The notes below the pieces were generated by a model. It had not been told where the DNA came from. It was given only the letters and a program-made list of their open reading frames with translations, and made no database searches. Both the position numbers and the translations under genes were made by a program. A stretch of DNA of 64,000 nucleotides from Oscillospiraceae bacterium (lineage in GTDB: Bacteria > Bacillota > Clostridia > Oscillospirales > Oscillospiraceae): NCBI GenBank assembly GCA_902778115.1, contig CACYWG010000004.1, forward strand, positions 1 to 64,000, read 5' to 3'. Below are positions 20,472-29,990 of the stretch, one piece after another. Position 1 is the stretch's first letter. Each line of letters starts with the position of its first letter.

Positions 20472-21090
20472 TCATCCCTGTATAGCGCAGATACTGCTGG
20501 TAGGCGGCTTTACCGTAGGCGCTGACTGCTTTGCCTGTGCCGTTGTAGCGGGTGAAGATCAGCTTGAGCTCCTCCGGCGAGAAGGAGGCAAAATCAATGC
20601 GCCCGGTCTTCTCCTCGGCGGCGGCAAGGAGATTCAGCGCGGCGAGCTCCAGGTTGAAGCTCTTGCTGCGCTTCAACAGCCGCCAGATCAGGCGGACGTC
20701 GCGCGGCTTGTCCCGGTCGAGCCTTCGCTGGACGGGGATCTTGAGGGCTTCCATCGTGGTGAGGCCGCGATCCAAAGCGAAATTGATCGCGTCGATCCCG
20801 ACACGGGCAAAGATCTGCGCGTAGCCGGTGGAGCTGTCCAGCTTGTTCCAGGGGCTCAGCCCGGTCGGCATCTCTCCGTCGAGTTTGCCGCGCAGCGTCA
20901 GCCGCAGCCAGTTGAAGCGCACCAGCAGGTCGGCGGCGATATCCAGTACGTCGATTTTTGTGATCTCCTGATACAAAACGGCCTGCAGCACAGCGGCAGG
21001 GATCGCGTAGCGTTCCGACAGAGCCCGGATCCGCGGAGTCAGCCTTTTGATGATCCGTTCGGTCATGGAAGCGCTATAGAGCCTGAACAT
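20455..21090 (-). CDS. lysozyme-like protein (putative)
   Basis: 211 residues with no signal peptide. The layout resembles lysozyme/lytic transglycosylase folds: a glutamate in VLYQEITKID (near residue 43), then SSTGYAQIFARVGID, and near the C-terminus TRYNGTGKAVSAYGKAAYQ, like the last conserved block of that fold. This is inference from pattern only. AAAGGAGG is seven bases before the ATG at 21090. Lack of an export signal is odd for a cell-wall enzyme. Confidence 0.5.
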   Translation of the reverse strand: MFRLYSASMTERIIKRLTPRIRALSERYAIPAAVLQAVLYQEITKIDVLDIAADLLVRFNWLRLTLRGKLDGEMPTGLSPWNKLDSSTGYAQIFARVGIDAINFALDRGLTTMEALKIPVQRRLDRDKPRDVRLIWRLLKRSKSFNLELAALNLLAAAEEKTGRIDFASFSPEELKLIFTRYNGTGKAVSAYGKAAYQQYLRYTGMNKATV

Positions 21091-21106
21091 GGTATCTCCT
21101 CCTTTG

Positions 21107-21143
21107 AAAAAAACAGGGAAAAGCGCTGCTTTTCCCTGTTTTT
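21107..21143 (-). terminator. terminator of the cysS transcript
   Basis: A 16-pair perfect stem (AAAAACAGGGAAAAGC and complement) around GCT; read on the minus strand it is followed by seven T. It ends the long minus-strand cluster before the lysozyme-like gene. Confidence 0.85.
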
Positions 21144-21155
21144 ACCCGTTATGCG

Positions 21156-22607
21156 TCAGATCCGTTTCCACTTGGCGCCGTGGGGGATGTCGGTCAGCTC
21201 GATGCCGGCGGCCTTCAGCTCGTCGCGGATGCGGTCGGCCTCGGCAAAGTTCTTGACTTTCTTCGCGTCCTGGCGGGCGCGGATCATCGCCTCCACCTCG
21301 GCGTCAGCTTCGCCGGACTCGGAGATGATCGTGAATTCTCCGGCGGTGACGGCCTGCTTCTTGAGTTCCTCGCGCTTTTTGTCAGCCTTGGCGATCAGAT
21401 CCAGGCTCAGCACGCGGTCAAAATCGGCCAGTACGGCGAGCTTGGTATAATCGTTGGTCTTGTATTTCAGCACGTCGTAGAGCGCCGTGACGGCGAGCGA
21501 GGTGTTGAGGTCGTTGTCGAGCGCATCGGTGAAGTGCTTTTTCAGTTCGGAGAAGGCGGCCTCGTCGAGCGTGTCCTGTTCGGGCTTGAGCGCAGCGATA
21601 CGGGCAATGAGCTTGTTGTAGGCAAGCTGTGCGTTGTCCATGTTCTCCCAGTCAAACACGAGGCTTTTGCGGTAATGGCTCTGCAGGCAGAAGAAGCGGT
21701 AGGCGAGGGGATCATAGCCCTTTTCCTCCAGCAGCGACACCGTGAGAAATTCGCCCTTGGATTTGGACATCTTGCCGCTCTTGGTGTTCAGGTGCAGCAC
21801 GTGCATCCAGTAGTTGCACCACTTGTGGCCGAGGTAGGCTTCGCTCTGCGCGATTTCGTTGGTGTGGTGCGGGAAGGCGTTGTCGATGCCGCCGCAGTGG
21901 ATGTCCAGATCCTCGCCCAGGTGCTTCATCGAGATGCCGGAGCACTCGATGTGCCAGCCGGGATAGCCCACGCCCCAGGGGGAGTCCCATTTCAGCGCCT
22001 GGTCCTCGAACTTGGACTTGGTGAACCACAGCACAAAGTCGTTTTTGTTGCGCTTGTTGCCGTCCTCCTCCACGCCCTCGCGCACGCCGACGTCGAGATC
22101 CTCGGCGTTGAAGTCGTTGAAGACGTAGTATTTATCCAGCTTGGAGGAGTCAAAGTACACGTTGCCGCCGGCAAAGTAGGCATAGCCGGTGTCCATCAGC
22201 TTCGAGATGATCTTGATGTACTCGTCGATGCAGTTGGTCGCGGGCTCGACGACGTCGGGACGGCGGATGCCGAGCTTTTCGCAGTCTGCGAAGAAGGCGT
22301 CGGTATAAAACTTCGCGATCTCCATGACGGTCTTGTGCTCGCGGCGGGCGCCCTTGAGCATCTTGTCCTCGCCCTCGTCGGCATCGGAAGAAAGGTGGCC
22401 GACGTCGGTGATGTTCATGACGCGCTTGAGATTGTAGCCGCTGTAGCGCAGGTAACGGTCCAGGATATCCTCCATGATGTAGGAGCGGAGGTTGCCGATG
22501 TGGGCAAAGTGATAGACCGTGGGGCCGCAGGTGTACATCTTGACGATGTCGGGGTGGTTGGGCACGAAGTCCTCGCGCTTGCGGGTCAGAGAGTTATACA
22601 GCTTCAT
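21156..22607 (-). CDS. cysS: cysteinyl-tRNA synthetase
   Basis: Charges tRNA-Cys. 483 residues, usual length. Class I signatures FAHIGNLRSYI (HIGH) and KMSKSKG are present, as are the zinc-site CGPTVY and WHIECS segments. It lies 12 bases after pgsA in the same direction. No T-box leader is visible upstream, consistent with its place inside an operon. Confidence 0.97.
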   Translation of the reverse strand: MKLYNSLTRKREDFVPNHPDIVKMYTCGPTVYHFAHIGNLRSYIMEDILDRYLRYSGYNLKRVMNITDVGHLSSDADEGEDKMLKGARREHKTVMEIAKFYTDAFFADCEKLGIRRPDVVEPATNCIDEYIKIISKLMDTGYAYFAGGNVYFDSSKLDKYYVFNDFNAEDLDVGVREGVEEDGNKRNKNDFVLWFTKSKFEDQALKWDSPWGVGYPGWHIECSGISMKHLGEDLDIHCGGIDNAFPHHTNEIAQSEAYLGHKWCNYWMHVLHLNTKSGKMSKSKGEFLTVSLLEEKGYDPLAYRFFCLQSHYRKSLVFDWENMDNAQLAYNKLIARIAALKPEQDTLDEAAFSELKKHFTDALDNDLNTSLAVTALYDVLKYKTNDYTKLAVLADFDRVLSLDLIAKADKKREELKKQAVTAGEFTIISESGEADAEVEAMIRARQDAKKVKNFAEADRIRDELKAAGIELTDIPHGAKWKRI

Positions 22608-22619
22608 AGGATAGGCTCC

Positions 22620-23162
22620 TTATTTGGAATCTTTGAAAACGTCGCGGTTCTTGTAGAAATATTCCGCGCCGGAATAGACGGTGGTGAGAAGAATGACGGC
22701 GGTGCTGATCAGCGCGATAAAGTCCGGCGCGGAATCCCCGAGCGACGGCGCATGGAAAAACAGCATCAGACACAGGCAGACCATCGTCGCGGCGGTCTTG
22801 ATCTTGCCGGATTTGGCAGCGGCAATGACGCGGCCCTGCTCTACGGCGATCAGCCGCAGACCGGACACGCCGAATTCCCGCAGCAGCACCACGGCCAGCG
22901 CCCATCCGGGCATGCGTCCGGCCTCGACGAAGAAACACATGGCGGCCATGACCAGCACCTTGTCGGCCAGCGGGTCCATAAATTTGCCGAAGTTCGTGAC
23001 CTGGTTGTAGTGCCGGGCAATATAGCCGTCCAGCATATCGGACAGGCTTGCCAGCACAAACACGGCCAGCGCCCAGTACCGGTGCCCGGTATAGGCCAGC
23101 ACCAGGAAAACGGGGATCATCAATACGCGAAAAATCGTGATTTTATTGGCCGTCGTATTCAT
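22620..23162 (-). CDS. pgsA: phosphatidylglycerophosphate synthase
   Basis: Integral membrane enzyme of 180 residues joining CDP-diacylglycerol and glycerol 3-phosphate for anionic phospholipid synthesis. The CDP-alcohol phosphotransferase motif DG..AR........G...D...D is seen in DMLDGYIARHYNQ followed by FGKFMDPLADK. The ATG at 23162 overlaps the rimO stop by four bases; an upstream in-frame extension to 23225 lies inside rimO and is not family-like. Confidence 0.94.
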   Translation of the reverse strand: MNTTANKITIFRVLMIPVFLVLAYTGHRYWALAVFVLASLSDMLDGYIARHYNQVTNFGKFMDPLADKVLVMAAMCFFVEAGRMPGWALAVVLLREFGVSGLRLIAVEQGRVIAAAKSGKIKTAATMVCLCLMLFFHAPSLGDSAPDFIALISTAVILLTTVYSGAEYFYKNRDVFKDSK

Positions 23163-24484
23163 GCTTCCGCCTCCCTGTGCCCGAACAGCAGGCCGTCCTC
23201 CACGCTGTCGATGCAAACGTCGCACAGCTCGCCCTCGGTGCAGTCGCCGGAGAAGAGCACCAGCCCGTCGATGTCGGGGGAGTCGGCGTAGCTGCGGCCG
23301 ACGTGCAGGCCGCTTTCCTCGTCGTCGTACTCATACAGCACGCGCAGCGTTTTTCCGACGAAGCCCTGCAGGAACTCGTCCATGATCGGCTGCTGCAGCT
23401 GCAGGATCAGATCGGCGCGGCGCTGCGCCTCTTCGGCGTCCACATGCTCCATTGCGGCTGCGGGCGTTCCCTCTTCGGGGGAGAAGGGGAAGACGCCAAC
23501 GCGCTCGATCTTCGCTTCCTTCAAAAACTCGCACAGCTCCTCAAACTCCGTCTCGCCCTCGCCGGGCAGACCGGCGATCAGGCTCGTGCGCAGCACCAGA
23601 CCGGGGATGCGCTCGCGAAGCCGACGGAACAGACTGCGGATCTCTGCGCCGGTGCCGCGGCGGTTCATCTTTTTGAGGATCGCGTCATTGATATGCTGGA
23701 TGGGGATGTCCAGATACTTGACGATCTTGGGATTGCGGGCGATCTCGTCGATCAGCTCCTCATCGAACTGATCGGGATAGAGGTAGTGCAGGCGGATCCA
23801 CTCGACGCCTTCGATCTGCTCCAGCTCGCGGCAGAGCCTTGCCAGGCTGCGTTTGCCGTAGAGGTCGGTCCCATAGCGGGTGATGTCCTGCGCGATGACG
23901 ATCAGCTCTTTGACTCCGTGCGCCGCCAGATCCTGCGCCTCGGCCACAACGGTCTCGATCGGGCGGGAGCGATAGCGGCCGCGGATGTAGGGAATGGCGC
24001 AGAAGGCGCAGAAATTGTTGCAGCCCTCGGCGATGCGTAAATATGCCCAGCCCGGGCCGGTGGAGACGACGCGCGGCGTCTCGTCGATCGGGCCGCTCTG
24101 ATCGCGGAAGGAGGCGTAGCCTTCGCCCGCGCAGACGCGGTCGGCCGCGTCGACGATCTCCGAGAAGGAGCCCACGCCCAGCACGGCGTCGATCTCCGGC
24201 AGCTCTGCCAGAATACTGTCTTTATAGCGCTCGGAGAGACAGCCCGTGACGATCAGGCCGCCGAGCTTTCCCTCGCTTTTCAGCGCGGCGAGCGTCAGAA
24301 TGTTCTCGATCGCCTCGCTCTTGGCCGCGTCGATAAAGCCGCAGGTGTTGACGATCGCAAAGTCCGCGCCCTCCGGCTCCGGCACCAGGCGGTAGCCCGC
24401 CTCGTCGAGCAGATAGAGCATCTGTTCGCTATTGACCAGATTTTTGGCGCAGCCAAGCGAAATCAAAGCAAATGTTTTGTTCAT
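23159..24484 (-). CDS. rimO: ribosomal protein S12 methylthiotransferase
   Basis: Radical SAM methylthiotransferase of 441 residues that modifies an aspartate of ribosomal protein S12. The N-terminal UPF0004 domain has cysteines in SLGCAKN, NTCGFI and TGCLSE; the radical SAM cluster motif is CNNFCAFC; a TRAM domain ends the protein. Overlaps recX by one base and pgsA by four. Confidence 0.95.
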   Translation of the reverse strand: MNKTFALISLGCAKNLVNSEQMLYLLDEAGYRLVPEPEGADFAIVNTCGFIDAAKSEAIENILTLAALKSEGKLGGLIVTGCLSERYKDSILAELPEIDAVLGVGSFSEIVDAADRVCAGEGYASFRDQSGPIDETPRVVSTGPGWAYLRIAEGCNNFCAFCAIPYIRGRYRSRPIETVVAEAQDLAAHGVKELIVIAQDITRYGTDLYGKRSLARLCRELEQIEGVEWIRLHYLYPDQFDEELIDEIARNPKIVKYLDIPIQHINDAILKKMNRRGTGAEIRSLFRRLRERIPGLVLRTSLIAGLPGEGETEFEELCEFLKEAKIERVGVFPFSPEEGTPAAAMEHVDAEEAQRRADLILQLQQPIMDEFLQGFVGKTLRVLYEYDDEESGLHVGRSYADSPDIDGLVLFSGDCTEGELCDVCIDSVEDGLLFGHREAEA

Positions 24485-25113
24485 CAGTCATCCTCAGCTT
24501 CCGCTTCCGCAGAGAAGCGGGCGAGCGCCGCGCGGATCTCGTCCCAGCCGAAGCCCCGGCGAAACAGGGCGGCCGTGACCTTGCGCACCTCGTCCCGATT
24601 GTCGGGATCGTGCAGACGCGCGGCAATCAGTTTGTCGATCTTTTCGGTGTTGTCGGGGCGCTGCCCGAGGGCCTCGTCCCAGTAGTCGCGGGGCACGCCC
24701 CGCCGGGAGAGCTCCTGCCGGATGCGCCCCGGGCCGTAGCCCCTGGCGGCATAGTGCCGCGCGACGGCTGCGGCGTAGCTCTCATCGTCGAGAAGCCGCT
24801 GATCCAGCAGCCAGCGCACGCAGGCGGCGGCGCTTTTCGGATCGGCGCCCTTTTGAATCAGCTTGTCGTTGAGCTCTTTGGCGGACAGCGGGCGGCGCGA
24901 GAGGATCTCCAGCGCCTTCCCCTTCAGCAGTGCGAGGGCGGAAGCGTTTCGGATCTCCTCCAGCTTTTTCTCATCGAGCTCCTGCCCGCGGTAAAGCCGC
25001 AGATCGGCGACCACGCCGACCGTGGAGGAAATCTCCTCGCCGTTCGAGAGTGCTATGCTTACCCGTTCCGGAGCGGTCTGCCGCAGGGAGGTGATGCTGA
25101 GCTGTTCAGGCAT
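24484..25113 (-). CDS. recX: recombination regulator RecX
   Basis: 209 residues. RecX modulates RecA filaments. Helical repeats such as SRRPLSAKELNDKLIQKG and RGYGPGRIRQELSRRGVP are typical. It starts on the recA stop codon (one-base overlap), the usual recA-recX arrangement. Confidence 0.92.
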   Translation of the reverse strand: MPEQLSITSLRQTAPERVSIALSNGEEISSTVGVVADLRLYRGQELDEKKLEEIRNASALALLKGKALEILSRRPLSAKELNDKLIQKGADPKSAAACVRWLLDQRLLDDESYAAAVARHYAARGYGPGRIRQELSRRGVPRDYWDEALGQRPDNTEKIDKLIAARLHDPDNRDEVRKVTAALFRRGFGWDEIRAALARFSAEAEAEDD

Positions 25114-26216
25114 CAGCCTTCGTCAAAGTCGCTGGCGCTGACGTCCACGGCGCGGCCGGATACGATCGCGGCCTTCTTCGCCTGCGGGCTCATCAGCTCG
25201 GTCGAACGGGCGCGGATCTGCTGCTCGATGTCGTCGCAGACCTCGGGGTTCTTGGTCAGATAGTCCTTCACGCCGTCCTTACCCTGAATGCGCAGACCGT
25301 TGCAGGTAAACCAGGCGCCGCCTTTTTCAATGATGTCGAGCTTCACAGCCAGGTCGATGATCTCGCTGACGCGGGAGATGCCCTCGCCGTACATGATGTC
25401 AAACTCCGCCTCGCGGAACGGGGGAGCGACCTTGTTCTTGACGACCTTGGCACGGGTGCGGTTGCCGATCATTTCGCCGTTGGCCTTCAGGGTCTCGATG
25501 CGGCGCACGTCGATGCGCACGGAGGCGTAGTACTTGAGGGCCAGGCCGCCGGGCGTGGTCTCGGGGTTGCCGTACATGACACCGATCTTCTGGCGCAGCT
25601 GGTTGATGAAGATGACGGTGCAGTTGTTCTTGGAAATCGCGCCGGCGAGGCGGCGCATGGCCTGGCTCATGAGCCTTGCCAGCATGCCGACCACGGTGTC
25701 GCCGATCTCACCGTCGAGCTCGGCGCGGGGGATCAGCGCCGCGACGGAGTCGACCACCAGCACGTCGATCGCACCGGAGCGGACGAGGGATTCGGCAATG
25801 TCGAGCGCCTGCTCGCCGGTGTCCGGCTGGGAGATCAGCAGACTGTCGATGTCCACGCCGAGGGCGCGGGCATAAGCCGGCTCGAGCGCGTGCTCAACGT
25901 CGATGTATGCGGCGGTGCCGCCGTTTTTCTGCGCGGAGGCGACCACATGCAGCGCAAGCGTCGTCTTGCCGGAGGCCTCTGGCCCGTAGATTTCCACGAT
26001 GCGGCCGCGGGGCACACCGCCGATGCCGAGCGCGAGGTCCAGGGACAGAGAGCCCGTGGACAGCGCCTCCACGTTCACGGCGATATCGTCGCCCAGGCGC
26101 ATGATCGTGCCCTTGCCGTAGTCCTTCTCGATTTTTGCGATGGCGGTTTCGAGCGCTTTTTTCTTGTCGCTGTCGGCCGGGGAGACGACCGCGGATACTT
26201 TCTTTTTCTCTGCCAT
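25113..26216 (-). CDS. recA: recombinase RecA
   Basis: 367 residues. Strand exchange protein with Walker [10 protein letters not shown] and the conserved GNPETTPGG loop. In the first DNA-binding loop the usual GDSH is GDTV, and the residue after the second-loop GG is leucine; both are mildly unusual. AAGGAG precedes the ATG. I see no LexA-type operator (GAAC....GTTC) in the 52-base gap upstream, so regulation may occur from farther up. Confidence 0.97.
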   Translation of the reverse strand: MAEKKKVSAVVSPADSDKKKALETAIAKIEKDYGKGTIMRLGDDIAVNVEALSTGSLSLDLALGIGGVPRGRIVEIYGPEASGKTTLALHVVASAQKNGGTAAYIDVEHALEPAYARALGVDIDSLLISQPDTGEQALDIAESLVRSGAIDVLVVDSVAALIPRAELDGEIGDTVVGMLARLMSQAMRRLAGAISKNNCTVIFINQLRQKIGVMYGNPETTPGGLALKYYASVRIDVRRIETLKANGEMIGNRTRAKVVKNKVAPPFREAEFDIMYGEGISRVSEIIDLAVKLDIIEKGGAWFTCNGLRIQGKDGVKDYLTKNPEVCDDIEQQIRARSTELMSPQAKKAAIVSGRAVDVSASDFDEG

Positions 26217-26268
26217 AATGATTCGTTCTCCTTTATCTCAGACGGTGCACAGCACCATAGTTTACATC

Positions 26269-27123
26269 TTACATCACGCCGAGCACCACGCGGTCTACGC
26301 CGAGCGTATCGCGTTTGGTGGCCGCGGTGCGGAAGCCGCCCGACAGCAGCATTTCGCTGACGGGCTCCGCCTGGCCCTCGCCGACCTCGAAGAGGAGCAT
26401 GCCGCCGGGCTGCAGCAGGGACTTCCAGTATTTGATGATGGATTTATAGAATTTCAGTCCGTCCTCGCCGCCGTCAAGCGCCCAGATCGGCTCGTAGTCG
26501 CGCACGGAGGCGTCGAGCGTGAGGATCTCGTTGCTCGCGATATACGGGGGATTGGAGACGATCAGGTCGAACTGGCCGATGCTCATCGGGGGAGAGGAGG
26601 TCGCGTCGGCCTGCATGGTGATCGCGCGGCCGGAGAGGCGGTTCTGCGCCAGGTTCTTGCGGCAGATCTCCAGCGCGGTGGCGCTGATGTCGATGCAGAC
26701 GAGCTTCGTCGCGGGCATCTCATGGCCGATGGCGCAGGCGATGCAGCCGCTGCCGCAGCAGAGGTCGAGGATCCTGGCGTCCATTTTGCGCCCGGTGAGA
26801 AGCTCCACGGCGGTGTCCACCAGCAGCTCCGTGTCCATGCGCGGGATCAGCACATCGGGCGTCACGGTCATCGGCAGACCGTAAAACTCCCAGGAGCCGG
26901 TGATATAGGCGACCGGCTCGCCGGCGAGACGGCGGGCGGTATAGTCTGCGGCCGTCTTTTCCACCTGCTCGGTGGTATAGAGCCTCATGTCGCGCAGCAG
27001 CTCCTGCGTGCTCTTGTTGGCGGCGCGGGCCAGCAGCACGCGCGCCTCCAGCTGATAGGCTTCAATGCCCGCGTCGCGCAGGGCGTTTCGCGTGGCGATT
27101 AGAATATCGTTATAAGTTTTCAT
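26269..27123 (-). CDS. prmC: release factor glutamine methyltransferase
   Basis: Methylates the GGQ glutamine of peptide-chain release factors. 284 residues with an N-terminal helical domain, SAM-binding DLCCGSGCIACAI and the catalytic NPPYI. Its start overlaps the stop of the DUF1385 gene by one base (TAATG). In many Firmicutes prfA is next to it; here prfA is not in the cluster. Confidence 0.95.
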   Translation of the reverse strand: MKTYNDILIATRNALRDAGIEAYQLEARVLLARAANKSTQELLRDMRLYTTEQVEKTAADYTARRLAGEPVAYITGSWEFYGLPMTVTPDVLIPRMDTELLVDTAVELLTGRKMDARILDLCCGSGCIACAIGHEMPATKLVCIDISATALEICRKNLAQNRLSGRAITMQADATSSPPMSIGQFDLIVSNPPYIASNEILTLDASVRDYEPIWALDGGEDGLKFYKSIIKYWKSLLQPGGMLLFEVGEGQAEPVSEMLLSGGFRTAATKRDTLGVDRVVLGVM

Positions 27124-28088
27124 TACCAGGCGTCGCTTCCTTTTTCTTCAGGAATCACCAGTTCAAGGGCGCGGATCGCGACCTCGATCATCGAGTCGTC
27201 GGGCTCATTGGTCGTGATGCGCTGCAGCCACTTGCCGGGCGCGGAGAGAACGGCGGACAGCCAGTTGTCGTGGCGGCCGCACCAGCGGTTGATCTCATAG
27301 CTGATGCCGACGACGACCGGCAGCAGCAGGATATGAAACAGCATCCGCAGCAGACGGTTTTTCGCTGTCACCACGGAGTTGACGAGGATGCTGACGACCA
27401 CGACCACCAGCAGGAAGCTGGTACCGCAGCGGGGATGAAAGCGCGATTCGGGGCGGACGTTTTCCACTGTCAGCTCCTTGCCGTGCTCATAGCAGAAGAT
27501 GGTCTTATGCTCGGCGCCGTGATAGGAAAACAGGCGCTTGACGTCCTTGGTCTTGCTCACCAGCCACATGTAAAGCAGCAGGATCAGGATGCGGATCGCA
27601 CCCTCGCAGAGGTTGAGGACCGGCACGCTGATCTCCCGGCTGTCCACGCCGAAGAGTTTAAATGCGAGACCTACGGTCTCGACCGGGAGGAATATGAACA
27701 GAAATAGACTCAGCGCGAAGCCCAGCGCAACGGCCACGCCTATGATGAGCTTCTGCGCCTGATCCTCGGGAAAGTGCTTTTCGATCCACTGATCCAGTTT
27801 GTCCGGTTCGCCCTGTTCCTCCAGCGGCAACTGCTCGGCCGAGAAGCTCAGGGCCTTCATGCCGTTGACCAGCGAGGCGAAAAAGGTCGCGCAGCCGCGG
27901 ATGAACGGCCAGCCCAGGATCGGATAACGATCCTTAATGAACTTGAGTTCCTCAATCTTTTCCACAAGGCCGTCCTGCCCGCGGCAGACGATGGCCTGCT
28001 TTTTCGGGCCGCGCATCAGGATGCCCTCGATCAGGGCCTGACCGCCGATGCTGGTGCGAAAATCGCAGGCCTGGTGCTTATTTGCCAT
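27123..28088 (-). CDS. DUF1385 membrane protein (YqhQ-like)
   Basis: 321 residues. Conserved blocks are IGGQALIEGILMRGP, FSYHGAEHKTIFCYE and ESRFHPRCGTSF, with several membrane segments between. The histidines and cysteines hint at metal binding. The function is not established; the family is often found beside prfA/prmC, as here. It overlaps the kinase gene by 11 bases. Confidence 0.9.
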   Translation of the reverse strand: MANKHQACDFRTSIGGQALIEGILMRGPKKQAIVCRGQDGLVEKIEELKFIKDRYPILGWPFIRGCATFFASLVNGMKALSFSAEQLPLEEQGEPDKLDQWIEKHFPEDQAQKLIIGVAVALGFALSLFLFIFLPVETVGLAFKLFGVDSREISVPVLNLCEGAIRILILLLYMWLVSKTKDVKRLFSYHGAEHKTIFCYEHGKELTVENVRPESRFHPRCGTSFLLVVVVVSILVNSVVTAKNRLLRMLFHILLLPVVVGISYEINRWCGRHDNWLSAVLSAPGKWLQRITTNEPDDSMIEVAIRALELVIPEEKGSDAW

Positions 28089-29085
28089 TGTTATCTCCGT
28101 TCTGCTGGGGGAGTAAGATCGTCACGCGGCAGCCGCCGCCCTCAGCGTTTTCGATGGTCAGCTCGCCGCCGTGGCGCGTCACGATCTCGTCGCAGACGGC
28201 CAGGCCGATGCCGGTGCCGCGGTTTTTCGAGCTGCCCTTGTAGAATTTTTCCTTGACGTGGGGGAGTTCTCCCTCCGGGATGCCGCGGCCGTGGTCGCGG
28301 ATGCGGATGCACACGCCGCGCGGCACCTCCGCGAGACTGACCTCCACCTTCTGCCCGTCGCCGCCGTGCTTGGCGGCGTTGTCGAGCAGGTTGAGAAAGA
28401 CCTGCTTGAGCCGCTCCGGGTCGCCGGGGATCAGCGGGATCTCGTTGGCCGGCTGCTCATAGACGACCTCCACGCCGGCCTGCTTCATCAGCTCCCCGTA
28501 GGTAAAGAGCGCGTCTTCGAGCTCGGCTGCAATGTCGATCAGCTCGATGCGCAAATTAAAGCGCCCGTCCTGGATGCGGGCAAATTCGAGCATCTCCGTC
28601 ACCATGCCGGTGAGGCGCTCGGCTTCTTTGGAAATGATATGAATGCCGCGCAGCGAGTCGCCCTGGATCGCCGGATCATAGGCGATCGTCTCCGCCCAGC
28701 CCTCAATAGCCGTCAGCGGTGTGCGCAGCTCGTGCGAGACCTGGGAGATGAACTCCGTGCGCGCCTTTTCCGCCACGGCGACCTTCTCGCTCATGCCGTT
28801 GATCTCGCGCGCGAGATCGCCGATCTCGTTGTCGTAGCTCTGCTCGATCTTGGTGCCGTAGCTGCCCTCGGCAATGCGCCTGGCCGTCTGCGTCATATCC
28901 CGGATCGGATCCGAGACGTAGCGCCAGAACCAGAGGTTGAGCAGCACCAGGTACGCGCAGAGCAGCAGCATCACCAGCACGCCCGGCACCGGCCAGCCCC
29001 GGGCAATGAAATAGATCCCCAGGATCAGCAGCAGCAGCGCCGCCGATGCGGACAGCAGCAGCTGTATTTTCAGCCTTCTGAACAT
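28078..29085 (-). CDS. sensor histidine kinase
   Basis: 335 residues: two close membrane helices (about 8-30 and 35-55) with almost no extracellular loop, a HAMP domain, the phosphoacceptor SHELRTPLTAIEGW, and an ATPase domain with NLLDNAAKHGG, DHGRGIP and GTGIGLAV. The minimal outside loop suggests sensing within or near the membrane. The ATG at 29085 follows AGGTGG; an in-frame extension to 29142 is less likely. Partner is the regulator gene 44 bases upstream. Confidence 0.92.
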   Translation of the reverse strand: MFRRLKIQLLLSASAALLLLILGIYFIARGWPVPGVLVMLLLCAYLVLLNLWFWRYVSDPIRDMTQTARRIAEGSYGTKIEQSYDNEIGDLAREINGMSEKVAVAEKARTEFISQVSHELRTPLTAIEGWAETIAYDPAIQGDSLRGIHIISKEAERLTGMVTEMLEFARIQDGRFNLRIELIDIAAELEDALFTYGELMKQAGVEVVYEQPANEIPLIPGDPERLKQVFLNLLDNAAKHGGDGQKVEVSLAEVPRGVCIRIRDHGRGIPEGELPHVKEKFYKGSSKNRGTGIGLAVCDEIVTRHGGELTIENAEGGGCRVTILLPQQNGDNNGK

Positions 29086-29129
29086 CAAAAAACCACCTGA
29101 ATACCGTGAATAGTCAACAGAGAACGCGA

Positions 29130-29819
29130 TCAGTAGCCCCACTTATAGCCATAGCCCCAGACCGTGGTGAGGAATTCCGGTTCGGTCGGATCGGCTTCGA
29201 TCTTGATGCGCAGGCGGCGGATATTCACGTCCACGGTTTTCAGCTCGCCGCTGAAATCGCTGCCCCAGACGGCGGAAAGGATATCCTCGCGGCTCATGGC
29301 CTTGCCGGGGTTTTCCATGAACAGCTTCATCAGCAGATATTCGATCTGCGTCAGCTTCAGGCGCTGGCCGTTCTTCTCCAGGGTGCGGTTGCGGGTGTTG
29401 AGCAGGAAGGGACCGCTGACGATCTCGCTGGCGGCCTTCTCGTCGTCGTCAACGCCGAGGCGGCGGATCAGCGCATCCACACGGGCGGTCAGCTCCGCAG
29501 GGGAGAAGGGCTTGGTCACATAGTCGTCCGCACCGGTCATCAATCCGGTGACCTTGTCGATCTCCTGGCTCTTGGCGGTGAGCATGATGATGCCCATCTT
29601 GGAACCGGTCGCGCGGATGCGGCGGCAGACCTCGAAGCCGTCGATATCCGGCAGCATCACGTCCAGCAGAGCCAGGCAGATGTCGGGATTGACCTTCAGC
29701 TTTTCCAGGGCCATCATGCCGTTCTCGGCCTCGATCGGCTCAAAACCGCTGCGGCGCAGATTGATCACCACAAAGCTGCGGATGTTGGCCTCGTCCTCCA
29801 GCACCAGAATTTTTTTCAT
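29130..29819 (-). CDS. OmpR/PhoB-type response regulator
   Basis: 229 residues: receiver domain with phospho-acceptor aspartate in LLDVMLPDIDG and lysine in TKPFSPAEL, then a winged-helix DNA-binding domain ending VWGYGYKWGY. First gene of the minus-strand cluster with its kinase. Target genes unknown; the inverted repeat at 29939-29958 in the upstream region is a candidate site. Confidence 0.94.
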   Translation of the reverse strand: MKKILVLEDEANIRSFVVINLRRSGFEPIEAENGMMALEKLKVNPDICLALLDVMLPDIDGFEVCRRIRATGSKMGIIMLTAKSQEIDKVTGLMTGADDYVTKPFSPAELTARVDALIRRLGVDDDEKAASEIVSGPFLLNTRNRTLEKNGQRLKLTQIEYLLMKLFMENPGKAMSREDILSAVWGSDFSGELKTVDVNIRRLRIKIEADPTEPEFLTTVWGYGYKWGY

Positions 29820-29886
29820 ATCGGTATTCTCCTTTCAAAAAGAGAAGCTTTGATCGCGCATAGTTCACGCATGTTACATCTATCGT

Positions 29887-29895
29887 ATTATAGCA
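29887..29895 (-). promoter_or_regulatory. predicted extended -10 promoter of the two-component cluster
   Basis: Read on the minus strand: TGCTATAAT, a perfect extended -10 element, 68 bases before the response-regulator start. No good -35 hexamer is seen, which extended -10 promoters can tolerate. Confidence 0.6.
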
Positions 29896-29938
29896 TAAGT
29901 TTTACATTTTTGGTAGCTAAAGTTTCAAAAAAGTATTC

Positions 29939-29958
29939 GTCATTTTATAGAAAATGAC
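29939..29958. promoter_or_regulatory. inverted repeat between divergent promoters
   Basis: GTCATTTT and AAAATGAC separated by ATAG. It sits between the two divergent promoters and could be a regulator-binding site for either gene. Confidence 0.45.
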
Positions 29959-29990
29959 AGAGAATCGACATTATGTAAACAAATAAGGAC

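Noticed and set aside
21180..23291. 703-codon plus-strand open frame opposite cysS and pgsA
   Set aside because: Crosses two clear genes on the other strand; valine/glycine/aspartate-rich composition typical of a shadow frame.
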